A stretch of 38,759 bases of DNA, taken from positions 1 to 38,759 of the forward strand of contig JAUVZL010000024.1 in the NCBI GenBank assembly GCA_030602565.1, written 5' to 3'. The notes beneath the pieces are model-generated. The model searched no databases, was not told the origin of the DNA, and saw nothing but the letters and a program-made list of their open reading frames with translations. Made by a program: the position numbers and the translations under genes. Shown piece after piece: positions 15,448 to 21,832 of this stretch (positions within the stretch are counted from its first letter, which is position 1; each line of letters opens with the position of its first letter). The stretch is from Candidatus Stahliibacteriota bacterium (GTDB lineage Bacteria > Hydrothermota > Tepidihabitantia > SM23-42).

Positions 15448-15475
15448 TTGACAGTTCGCACGATTTCGTTATAAT
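15448..15475 (+). promoter_or_regulatory. Promoter of the 301-residue secreted protein gene
   Basis: TTGACA (15448-15453), 16 bases, TATAAT (15470-15475), followed by GGCGGG and the ATG at 15495. Confidence 0.85.
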
Positions 15476-15494
15476 ATTATTAAAGGCGGGTAAT

Positions 15495-16400
15495 ATGAAG
15501 AAATATATCGTAATATTTATACCTTTGCTATTGCTCTATGCGCCGACCCGGATTTTCTATAGTGATTGGGACTGGGGTTATTATTACTGGCTATTTGGTC
15601 CGATTGGTCCAAATCATTCGCAGGGCATGGCCGCGGCTGGGTTCAGTACCTTGGAATATCGTGGCTATAATCAATTTACCATAAATGGTTATCCAGGTGC
15701 CGGGACTGAAATAAGTTCACTGGTCTTGAGGCTGCGTAACAATACCGGCGGTGCTGGACTTCAGATTGACATAAATCGCGTTTTTTCGAATACCCCAGGC
15801 TGGAATGAATGCGGTGGTACAGAACCTATATATTTGACAAACCAGGCAGTAAATGCCAGTGCAGAAGACTATACATATTTTGATTTGACTGGTACCCAGG
15901 CAAGAGATGATTTTATCAATGCCTGGCAGAGCAGTTCCTGGTTCGGACTTGGGTACAAAGGTTCACGGGGTACTGCTGAACCGTGTATGCATTTCTTTTA
16001 TGCTTTTTGGGCTGATGAAATGCTCGACGCTGCGCTGATTATTGATTATGTAATTGTGGGTTTAAAAGAGCACGAAGAGAAAGCAACAGGTACACCTTTT
16101 CTGTCCGTATATCCGAATCCGTGCAGCAAGAGTACGAATATCAGATTTAGCACAGGGCATCCCGATAGGATAACATGCTTATCCTACGGGACAAGTTGGG
16201 CAGAGGGTATGGAGCTAAAGATCTACAATGCGAGCGGGAGGTTAGTAAGGCAATTTAAGGATTTGATCAATTATTCATTTGACCAGGTTATCTGGGATGG
16301 TACAGACCAAGCTGGACAGAGAGTGGTTTCCGGCGTATATTTCGTGAAACTCCAAACTGCAGGAAACTCATATATCGAGAAAATAATATTGGTTCATTAG
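15495..16400 (+). CDS. Secreted protein with FlgD-like/T9SS-type C-terminal domain
   Basis: This 301-residue protein has a signal peptide (residues 1-17). The body (about 20-185) is Tyr/Trp/Gly-rich and beta-strand-like, with no family I recognise ('WDWGYYYWLFGPIGPNHSQG', 'SLVLRLRNNTGGAGLQIDIN'). The C-terminal domain begins at 'VYPNPCSKSTNIRF' (about 207) and continues 'LKIYNASGRLVRQF', 'VIWDGTDQAGQRVVSGVYFV', the cargo/anchoring domain of many FCB secreted proteins. The normally continuous stretch between the 'NIRF' and 'LKIYN' strands is interrupted by about 18 extra residues, encoded by a hairpin repeat at 16161-16190. The protein is probably exported and surface-attached. Confidence 0.8.
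   Translation: MKKYIVIFIPLLLLYAPTRIFYSDWDWGYYYWLFGPIGPNHSQGMAAAGFSTLEYRGYNQFTINGYPGAGTEISSLVLRLRNNTGGAGLQIDINRVFSNTPGWNECGGTEPIYLTNQAVNASAEDYTYFDLTGTQARDDFINAWQSSSWFGLGYKGSRGTAEPCMHFFYAFWADEMLDAALIIDYVIVGLKEHEEKATGTPFLSVYPNPCSKSTNIRFSTGHPDRITCLSYGTSWAEGMELKIYNASGRLVRQFKDLINYSFDQVIWDGTDQAGQRVVSGVYFVKLQTAGNSYIEKIILVH
16161..16196 (+). repeat. Hairpin repeat inserted in frame inside a coding region
   Basis: CCCGATAGGATAA (16161-16173), loop CATGC, TTATCCTACGGG (16179-16190), then ACAAG. This is an 11-12 pair stem with one bulge. The layout (CCCG stem, loop, CGGGACA tail) matches the small hairpins nested in the intergenic repeats at 25924, 26668, 26741 and 31001. Here it adds residues to a surface loop of the C-terminal domain without breaking the frame. 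Confidence 0.65.
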
Positions 16401-16414
16401 GATCAATGAACCAA

Positions 16415-16530
16415 TGGGGTCAAATCTTTCCTGAGAATCGGAGAATGGGTGAAACGGAGACACGGAGAAACGACTGCTTCGCAGATGAAAAAATTGCACT
16501 TCGATGAACTCAGTACAAGCTTCTTGACAC
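16415..16530 (+). repeat. Partial GGGGTCA repeat
   Basis: ATGGGGTCAAATC with the 'CGGAGAATGGGTGAAACGGA', 'GACTGCTTCGCAGATGAAAA' and 'ACTTCGATGAACTCAGTACA' blocks. The last piece recurs at about 37617-37640 in copy D. Confidence 0.75.
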
Positions 16531-16551
16531 GGAGCGAATTCTGTATAGACT
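16524..16551 (+). promoter_or_regulatory. Possible promoter of a short structured RNA or small ORF
   Basis: TTGACA (16524-16529), 16 bases, TAGACT (16546-16551), a weaker -10 box. The transcript would begin near 16558, directly at the structured element. Confidence 0.4.
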
Positions 16552-16562
16552 TATTTTTGGGG

Positions 16563-16615
16563 AAGGTATGAGTGCCTTGGGTGCGAAAGCACCTTAGGGT
16601 GGCATACCTTTTTAT
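16563..16615 (+). ncRNA. Structured RNA/attenuator with GAAA tetraloop and T tract
   Basis: An outer 8-pair stem, AAGGTATG (16563-16570) with CATACCTT (16603-16610), encloses an internal loop and an inner hairpin. The inner hairpin is GGTGC-GAAA-GCACC (16580-16593), extended by CCT/AGG pairs. TTTTT lies at the 3' side. It sits between a promoter-like sequence and a well-placed ribosome site (AAAGGAGG) for a small ORF. This is consistent with a terminator, a small RNA or an attenuating leader. I do not recognise a known riboswitch class. Confidence 0.5.
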
Positions 16616-16635
16616 CATTTAGGAAAGGAGGAAAA

Positions 16636-16728
16636 ATGGAGAGCTGTTCAGTTTCATTTATCCCTCTGTTTACTCTATATTATGTTTACATTGTTAGCTA
16701 TTGCAATTTGATGTTTTTTTATTCTTAA
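16636..16728 (+). CDS. Possible 30-residue small hydrophobic protein
   Basis: An ATG 6 bases after a near-perfect AAAGGAGG opens 30 codons (MESCSVSFIPLFTLYYVYIV, then SYCNLMFFYS), enough for one membrane helix. It directly follows the structured RNA. The strong ribosome site is the main support; low complexity and short length are against it. Bases 16730-16898 contain no gene, only the dispersed repeat at 16786-16830. Confidence 0.35.
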   Translation: MESCSVSFIPLFTLYYVYIVSYCNLMFFYS

Positions 16729-16785
16729 CACCACAACGGGACAACTCTAAGACTTAGACAACTTTGGTTCGCAGGCGCGTCACGA

Positions 16786-16830
16786 CCTCAAACGGCACCC
16801 TCAATATTTTGCGTGTTTGTTGTCTATAAC
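16786..16830. repeat. Second dispersed repeat (CCTCAAACGG ... TTTGTTGTCTATAAC)
   Basis: CCTCAAACGG, CCTCAATATTTTGCG and TGTTTGTTGTCTATAAC here match 19684-19727 with several differences. A partial copy (CCTGTTTGTTGTCTATAAC) lies at about 18538-18556. All three surround the two genes at 16.9-19.6 kb. Confidence 0.6.
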
Positions 16831-16898
16831 CCGCTTGTTCGGGATATCCCTGCTTTCGTGTTTTAGTTCTTTCGATAAGATAGATGCGCTGCTATTCT

Positions 16899-18416
16899 CT
16901 ACAACATGGATCTATAAACATCTCCTTCTTTGGTTCCAAAGTACAAATAATCCTGATGCACGGCAATACAGTAAACATCAGTAAGCTCTTCAGGTAAATC
17001 CAGTACTGTTTTAAAATCTATCAAATCCTCTGTGTACAGTATTTCATATTTTTTGTCTCTACGCAACAGCACGTAAAGATTATCATCGGCAATGAATATA
17101 TCTTCAATCTTACCATCCCGGCAGTCTAATGACTTCTTCGCGGCGCCAGTGCCAGTGTATATATACAATTTAGAAATCTGCTTTGGCGAAGTAGAATCGC
17201 TGTCAGGATCGTAGAAGTGAGCGTTCAAAACTAGATGTTCTTTGAACACATCAACATCTGAAACTGCTAACAGACCACTATCATGAATCAAATCCTCGGT
17301 AGACCAGGATTTACCGTCATAGACAATTGCCTCATTTTCTCCAAGGAAATCAGGATAGTATATGAATTCTTGATCAGGGCTGACTGAAAAAGCAAAGCCG
17401 AAAGCATACAGTCTTCCCTTGAATGATTGGATAGATCCCATACGGCGGACGATTTCATCACCCTTACCTGCATCCATATTGTATGCGGGTGTCCAGGATA
17501 CACAGCCATCCTCACTCTGATAAATACATCCCCAGTTCTTGGTCCAATTTTTATTAGCGGTTCCTGCAGTGCAGAAGAAATCGCCATTCAACTCAACTAT
17601 ATCCTGTATATGCAAAGCCATTGGCACAGTACGATACTTGACGAATCCACCATTCTTGAATAGCCGAAAGATATTACCCAAATCATAATTGCGTATGTAA
17701 TTCCTGCCTTGGATCTCTTCGTATGGCTCCGCACCCGGAATATAAAGTTCATCTTTGATTTGATTGAAATGCTTTACAAGATGCTCCTGTAACATGAAAT
17801 GAAACTTCCACTCCTCTTCCTCTGGTTGAAAAGAAACAAGCGCTACCGGACCTAAGTTTTTCATACCATCTCCATAGCCTAGATAGATTTCATCGTTGAA
17901 TGGCTCTAAGTCATGAACACCTCGAGCAGTCTCAGGGACCAAATCGGTCGGACTTCCAATCAGTTCAAACTCCTGCTCACCAAATTTTACTGTTTTACCA
18001 GGGTTCAACCAGAATTCGTATTTCTTCTCTTTTTCTTCAACTTTTGTGAATAAATCAGCCATGAGCCTCTTGAAATCTGATTCATTACGTAGGTTGTCCA
18101 AATCAGTGTCACGGTTCATGTGATCATAGGCATCCCATCCAGCCTCTACTGCTTGTTTTAATATACTTAACGCCTGTTTGACCTGACCTGCCAGCGAATA
18201 AGTACAAGCAGCATCATATAGCTTACCAGCATCATCTTTAATGTATTGGAGTATTAGCTCATATTGTTGTACAGCTTGGTTGTATTCCTTGGCTCGATAC
18301 AATTCTGTGGCCTTTTTTAGTATGGAATTGAGTTCATCCTGACTCATTTCTTCTGCGTCTACCAGCCCGACGAAAACACACAATAAGATTGAGACTGCCA
18401 AACAGAAATTTCTCAT
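16899..18416 (-). CDS. Secreted protein with N-terminal TPRs and propeller-like body
   Basis: This 505-residue protein is the only clear minus-strand gene. It has a signal peptide at residues 1-21 ('LAVSILLCVFVGLVDAEE'). TPR-like helices follow at about 26-125 ('ATELYRAKEYNQAVQQYELI', 'AACTYSLAGQVKQALSILKQ'), including the 'A..AGWDAYDHMNRDTDLDNL' stretch typical of TPR end-of-group domains. From about 150 the protein is all beta, with repeated short strands ('DDNLYVLLRRDKKYEILYTE', 'DYLYFGTKEGDVYRS'), suggesting a propeller. It is probably periplasmic or exported. The start has GGAGAGAG (read on the minus strand). Its 3' end converges on the gene at 15495. Confidence 0.7.
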   Translation of the reverse strand: MRNFCLAVSILLCVFVGLVDAEEMSQDELNSILKKATELYRAKEYNQAVQQYELILQYIKDDAGKLYDAACTYSLAGQVKQALSILKQAVEAGWDAYDHMNRDTDLDNLRNESDFKRLMADLFTKVEEKEKKYEFWLNPGKTVKFGEQEFELIGSPTDLVPETARGVHDLEPFNDEIYLGYGDGMKNLGPVALVSFQPEEEEWKFHFMLQEHLVKHFNQIKDELYIPGAEPYEEIQGRNYIRNYDLGNIFRLFKNGGFVKYRTVPMALHIQDIVELNGDFFCTAGTANKNWTKNWGCIYQSEDGCVSWTPAYNMDAGKGDEIVRRMGSIQSFKGRLYAFGFAFSVSPDQEFIYYPDFLGENEAIVYDGKSWSTEDLIHDSGLLAVSDVDVFKEHLVLNAHFYDPDSDSTSPKQISKLYIYTGTGAAKKSLDCRDGKIEDIFIADDNLYVLLRRDKKYEILYTEDLIDFKTVLDLPEELTDVYCIAVHQDYLYFGTKEGDVYRSML

Positions 18417-18475
18417 ATCTCTCTCCTTTTCTAGTTGTACAAAATTGATCGAAACACTAATACGTCATTGGAGTT

Positions 18476-18503
18476 ATTATAAAGGCAAAAAGATGCATGT
18501 CAA
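18476..18503 (-). promoter_or_regulatory. Minus-strand promoter of the TPR/propeller gene
   Basis: On the minus strand TTGACA (18503-18498), 16 bases, TATAAT (18481-18476), about 60 bases upstream of the start codon. Confidence 0.8.
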
Positions 18504-18578
18504 CAGACGTAAACAATAATCGAAGATGCTTTATTCTCCTGTTTGTTGTCTATAACATCCTGGTGAGTTGTACTGTGC

Positions 18579-18606
18579 TTGACATTATGGAATCCTAGGG
18601 TATACT
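18579..18606 (+). promoter_or_regulatory. Promoter of the outer-membrane protein gene
   Basis: TTGACA (18579-18584), 16 bases, TATACT (18601-18606), then AAGGAGGA and a GTG start at 18628. It is divergent from the minus-strand promoter about 75 bases away, so the two may share regulation. Confidence 0.8.
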
Positions 18607-18627
18607 TGCCATAGAGAAGGAGGAAGC

Positions 18628-19638
18628 GTGAGTATATTTCTTTGTCTGTATCTAGTCTTTTATGATGTACCTAACGCATCAGTTGTCTTAAAAGGTATTG
18701 GTGTTAATTGTTATCCATTTTATTTGGATGCTGAAACAGCGATTTTCACATATCCTACGTTAGTTACAAAGTACGATAAATATATTTCTGTGAGCAAATT
18801 TGACAGAATACCTGATTGGGCAAAACATGATTTTCGTACATTTGTGAGGTCTACAATTCATTATCCATCGTGGGCAGCAATCAATATCGAAGGATATTAT
18901 CATGAGAACTATTGGAATAAACATTCTGAGATTACCTGGACTCAATCACTGGGTTATAAGCGCTATGGATTTGTATACTCTATCGGCTATAGAGATTTTC
19001 CAGATGAATTTGAGTATGAGCAACTATTAGCAACTTGTAAAACCAGTTTTATGACTTTTGATGAAAAATTATTCCTAAATATTGGTGTGAGCTACGGAAA
19101 AGCGACACCTGCATATGGCGAAGAACATTGGATACTAGGTCCGATAATAGAGGCGAGGTATTCCATTGTACCTTTTACTGTGTATTTAAGTTCCAGACAT
19201 CCTGAGAGTTTTCTTGAGTTCGATTCTTTACCTGTCTTTCACGTTAACTACACAATTGAAGGATTCAAATATCAGTTTATTCCATTTGAAGCTGGGATTG
19301 CATTGGTACAAACATTTCATCAATCTGGGACAATGATAATTGGACTGAGGATAAAACTGCGTTACATACAACAATCCACGGAGTTTGACACAACAACTAT
19401 GTCTCCGGAGAATTACATGTTTGTATCTGGATTTGACTACAATATTACACAAAACATTTCCCTGCGTGCTGGTTTTGTGCTAGACTATTTCATCGACCAT
19501 CATAGAACGAGAGAAATAAGATACAATCCATCAATGGGTGCTTCGTTTAGGTTAGATGATAAATTTGTGTTTGATTTTGCTACGAAAAGTCTTTCAACGC
19601 CTCTTAATTATGATGTAGCAGTAAGGTGGCTTTTCTAA
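18628..19638 (+). CDS. Predicted outer-membrane beta-barrel protein
   Basis: This 336-residue protein starts at GTG (strong AAGGAGG upstream). A short hydrophobic N-terminus (MSIFLCLYLVFYDV) may serve as a signal peptide. The rest is rich in alternating aromatic/polar strands ('GYKRYGFVYSIGYRDF', 'LFLNIGVSYGKATPAYGEEH', 'NISLRAGFVLDYFIDHH') and ends 'YDVAVRWLF', a C-terminal Phe typical of outer-membrane barrels. I do not recognise a named family. It is divergent from the secreted TPR protein. Confidence 0.65.
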   Translation: MSIFLCLYLVFYDVPNASVVLKGIGVNCYPFYLDAETAIFTYPTLVTKYDKYISVSKFDRIPDWAKHDFRTFVRSTIHYPSWAAINIEGYYHENYWNKHSEITWTQSLGYKRYGFVYSIGYRDFPDEFEYEQLLATCKTSFMTFDEKLFLNIGVSYGKATPAYGEEHWILGPIIEARYSIVPFTVYLSSRHPESFLEFDSLPVFHVNYTIEGFKYQFIPFEAGIALVQTFHQSGTMIIGLRIKLRYIQQSTEFDTTTMSPENYMFVSGFDYNITQNISLRAGFVLDYFIDHHRTREIRYNPSMGASFRLDDKFVFDFATKSLSTPLNYDVAVRWLF

Positions 19639-19683
19639 CAGCCGAAATATTCCCTTCATGGCAAAATCAAATCTTCTTTACTG

Positions 19684-19785
19684 CCTCAAACGGTATCTTC
19701 AGTATTCTATTGCCTATTTGTTGTCTAGGAACGAATGGGGTCACCTTTTCTAAGAAAGGGAGAAACGGAGACACGAAGATACGAA
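19684..19785 (+). repeat. Second dispersed repeat followed by a partial GGGGTCA module
   Basis: CCTCAAACGG ... TTTGTTGTCTA (19684-19727) matches 16786-16830. It is directly followed by ATGGGGTCACC and 'GAAACGGAGACACGAAGATA'. ACGAAGAT occurs twice in tandem at about 19773-19788. Confidence 0.65.
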
Positions 19786-19803
19786 GATACAGAAAGAGGA
19801 AAG

Positions 19804-20262
19804 ATGGGTAGTCATATACTGAAATTGACAATCGATCTTATCCCTAAATCTTGTTGGGGTGCTAATATTCGTGAGCACATGGCTAAGTCCAATTGGAATA
19901 AGCTACAGAAAGAAGTTCTAAAAAAAGCGAATAACACTTGCGAAATTTGTGGTAGCAAAAGAAAAGTCGGTTGCCATGCAGTTTGGCAATACGATGATAA
20001 ACAACGTACTCAGAAACTTAAAGGGTTTAAAGCAATTTGTCGTATGTGCCGCTATGTCGAGCACTTTGAAATGTCGCAGGTTCTTGCCCTGAAGGGATAT
20101 CTTAATTTGAATGAAATAATAAAGCATTTTTGTAAGGTTAATAGTGTTTCGTGGGATGAATTTAATAAGCATAAAGAAAAAGTATTTGCTAAATGGAAAG
20201 AGCGATCTGGGGATAAATGGAAAACTGACTTCGGCAAGTGGAGTGAACTTATTACTAAATGA
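19804..20262 (+). CDS. HNH-endonuclease-like zinc protein
   Basis: This gives 152 residues from the ATG at 19804, which has AGAGGAAAG in front. The frame extends upstream to 19735 but only through repeat sequence. The protein has 'WNKLQKEVLKKANNTCEICG' (Cys pair about 42 and 45), then 'CHAVWQYDDKQRTQKLKGF' and 'AICRMCRYVEHFE'. This is the layout of a family of small HNH-type proteins with 'C..CG ... CHE.W.YDD ... C..CH...H'. Here the usual second 'CH' is 'CR', so one catalytic or metal ligand may be lost or moved to the H of 'VEHF'. Such proteins occur near mobile DNA; the substrate is unknown. Confidence 0.65.
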   Translation: MGSHILKLTIDLIPKSCWGANIREHMAKSNWNKLQKEVLKKANNTCEICGSKRKVGCHAVWQYDDKQRTQKLKGFKAICRMCRYVEHFEMSQVLALKGYLNLNEIIKHFCKVNSVSWDEFNKHKEKVFAKWKERSGDKWKTDFGKWSELITK

Positions 20263-20278
20263 ACAAATGGCGAACAAA

Positions 20279-20400
20279 TGGGGTCAAATCTCGAAACTTG
20301 ACAAATCTTCGATGAAACGGAGCGAGGGTGAAACGGAGACACGGGGCACCAAGCAGTAAGTACTAAGCACTGTGCAGTAAGCAGTAGATAATGTAGTATC
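20279..20400 (+). repeat. Partial GGGGTCA module plus heptamer array 1
   Basis: ATGGGGTCAAATCTCGAAAC, TTGACAAATCTTCGATGAAA and the 'CGGAGACACGG' block are followed at 20352-20386 by five 7-base units: AGCAGTA, AGTACTA, AGCACTG, TGCAGTA, AGCAGTA. Confidence 0.75.
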
Positions 20401-20413
20401 CTGCAATGCCCTA

Positions 20414-20441
20414 TTGACATAGTTAGAATTACAAATAAACT
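20414..20441 (+). promoter_or_regulatory. Weak promoter of the secretin gene
   Basis: TTGACA (20414-20419), 16 bases, TAAACT (20436-20441). The -35 box and spacing match the local rule, while the -10 box is poor. AAAAGGAGG precedes the start. Confidence 0.5.
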
Positions 20442-20469
20442 CGTTGTAGATTAATAAAAAGGAGGAAAG

Positions 20470-21498
20470 ATGAAATTCATGATTTGCTTTTGTGCTGCGC
20501 TCATGTTAGTACCTGTAGCTTTATCCGGGCAGCGGGTAGATGTAACTGTAGCCACTGAAATCGTACATTTACAGTATATTACACCGATTGAATTAATGGA
20601 AGAATTGACTGCACAGTATACATTTGACGGTCGTAATGAGGTGATGATCAATGACAGAACAGTGCACTTTACCACTAATAATGCAACTAATCAGGTCATG
20701 TTGACAGGTGATTCGAATTCAATATCCAGTGCTTTGCAACTAATAAGGTTCTTAGATGTTCCGTCCAGACAGATAGTCATTGAAGCCAAAATTGTTGAAA
20801 TAAATAATGAAAAGCTAAATGAGTTAGGTATGGATTGGCAGATCTTATTAGATAACACTAGATTACATGCACAACCGTTTATGCGTGAGTCATACAATAA
20901 ACAGAATCTTGATGGAAACATTATAGAGAACAGTCAATCCATGTATTCCTTTGACGGTAATGCAACAGCAAGCATATATATGGGAGATTTTCTGAAGATC
21001 ATACAAGAGAAGGAAATCGGTAGAGTGACAAATGTTCCAACGATCGTAACAACCAATAACAAAGAAGGTACAATACTAGACGGCTCTCGCATTACCTATG
21101 TGACGCGTTATTCGAGTAACAGCGAACTTTTCGAAACCCAGGAAATGACCGCCGGTTTATTTTTATCAGTAATTCCCTCTCTGGGCGAGAGCGGGTATCT
21201 TAAACTTCAGATCACCGCTAAATTAACAAAGTTGGGACAGATAATTTCAGGGAGTCCAAGCGAAACCGGACAGATTATTGAAAATACAGTTATAGTAAAA
21301 GACGGTGAAGAATTTATTCTGGGCGGGTTTAAGACAACTGAAAAGAGCAAGTACACGCGGAAAGTACCAGTATTAGGGTCAATTCTACCTTTTTTGTTCT
21401 CGCGCACAGAGGATATCGAGATAATGAAAGATTTCCTAATAATATTAAAACCAACAGTCATCGATTTGAATCCTGTAGAGATTCCGGAACTTGAATAG
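20470..21498 (+). CDS. Secretin-domain protein (GspD/PilQ-like)
   Basis: This 342-residue protein has a signal peptide (about 1-19, 'CAALMLVPVALSGQ'). A short N-domain follows ('VHLQYITPIELMEELTAQYT', then 'QLIRFLDVPSRQIVIEAKIV', the classic bridge into the secretin core). The secretin domain continues with 'IGRVTNVPTIVTTNNKEGTI', 'GLFLSVIPSLGESGYLKLQI', 'TVIVKDGEEFILGGFKTTEK' and 'PVLGSILPFLFSRTED'. At this length it lacks the multiple N-domains of full GspD or PilQ and probably has only one. It is expected to form an outer-membrane ring. No other type II/IV pilus genes are in the window. Confidence 0.88.
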   Translation: MKFMICFCAALMLVPVALSGQRVDVTVATEIVHLQYITPIELMEELTAQYTFDGRNEVMINDRTVHFTTNNATNQVMLTGDSNSISSALQLIRFLDVPSRQIVIEAKIVEINNEKLNELGMDWQILLDNTRLHAQPFMRESYNKQNLDGNIIENSQSMYSFDGNATASIYMGDFLKIIQEKEIGRVTNVPTIVTTNNKEGTILDGSRITYVTRYSSNSELFETQEMTAGLFLSVIPSLGESGYLKLQITAKLTKLGQIISGSPSETGQIIENTVIVKDGEEFILGGFKTTEKSKYTRKVPVLGSILPFLFSRTEDIEIMKDFLIILKPTVIDLNPVEIPELE

Positions 21499-21598
21499 AG
21501 AACAGATGGCTGCAAGAACGGCAGCGGTATTGGTGCTTCGCACGGTTTTGGTTCACTGATGTGAACGGTTTTGGGTAAACGGGTGATTTGGACAAGAA

Positions 21599-21712
21599 AT
21601 GGGGTCAAATCCCCATTATACACGATAACGAGGGCAGGCAATAACGACAGATGATAGTCCGTTATATCGTAAATAACGAGACCAGGGATACTGGATGCTG
21701 GATACTAGTGGA
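21599..21712 (+). repeat. 115-base repeat, copy 1, ending in heptamer array 5
   Basis: ATGGGGTCAAATCCCCATTA, then GATAACGAGGGCAGGC, 'CGACAGATGATAGTCCGTTA', 'GTAAATAACGAGACCAGG' and three 7-base units (GGATACT, GGATGCT, GGATACT at 21686-21706). It is nearly identical to 36243-36357. The space 21499-21832 otherwise holds no gene. Confidence 0.85.
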
Positions 21713-21748
21713 GCTGATATGGTGTAAAATCTAAACATTTTACATATT

Positions 21749-21775
21749 TTATGGGGGTAGGCGTTCAGGTGTTTA
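21749..21775 (+). repeat. Promoter-proximal repeat, second copy
   Basis: TTATGGGGGTAGGCGTTCAG with GTGTTTA matches the sequence at 5890-5917. In both places a -35 box follows closely (5923 there, 21790 here). Confidence 0.5.
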
Positions 21776-21789
21776 CAATATCTTGTATC

Positions 21790-21817
21790 TTGACATGATG
21801 TACTAAATCGTGATAAT
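21790..21817 (+). promoter_or_regulatory. Promoter of the 782-codon propeller gene
   Basis: TTGACA (21790-21795), 16 bases, GATAAT (21812-21817), followed by GAGGAG and the ATG at 21833. Confidence 0.75.
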
Positions 21818-21832
21818 TTGGTGAGGAGAGTC

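Noticed and set aside
19735-19803. Upstream extension of the HNH-like gene to 19735
   Set aside because: The extra 23 codons are GGGGTCA and CGGAGA repeat sequence; AGAGGAAAG and ATG at 19804 give the natural start.
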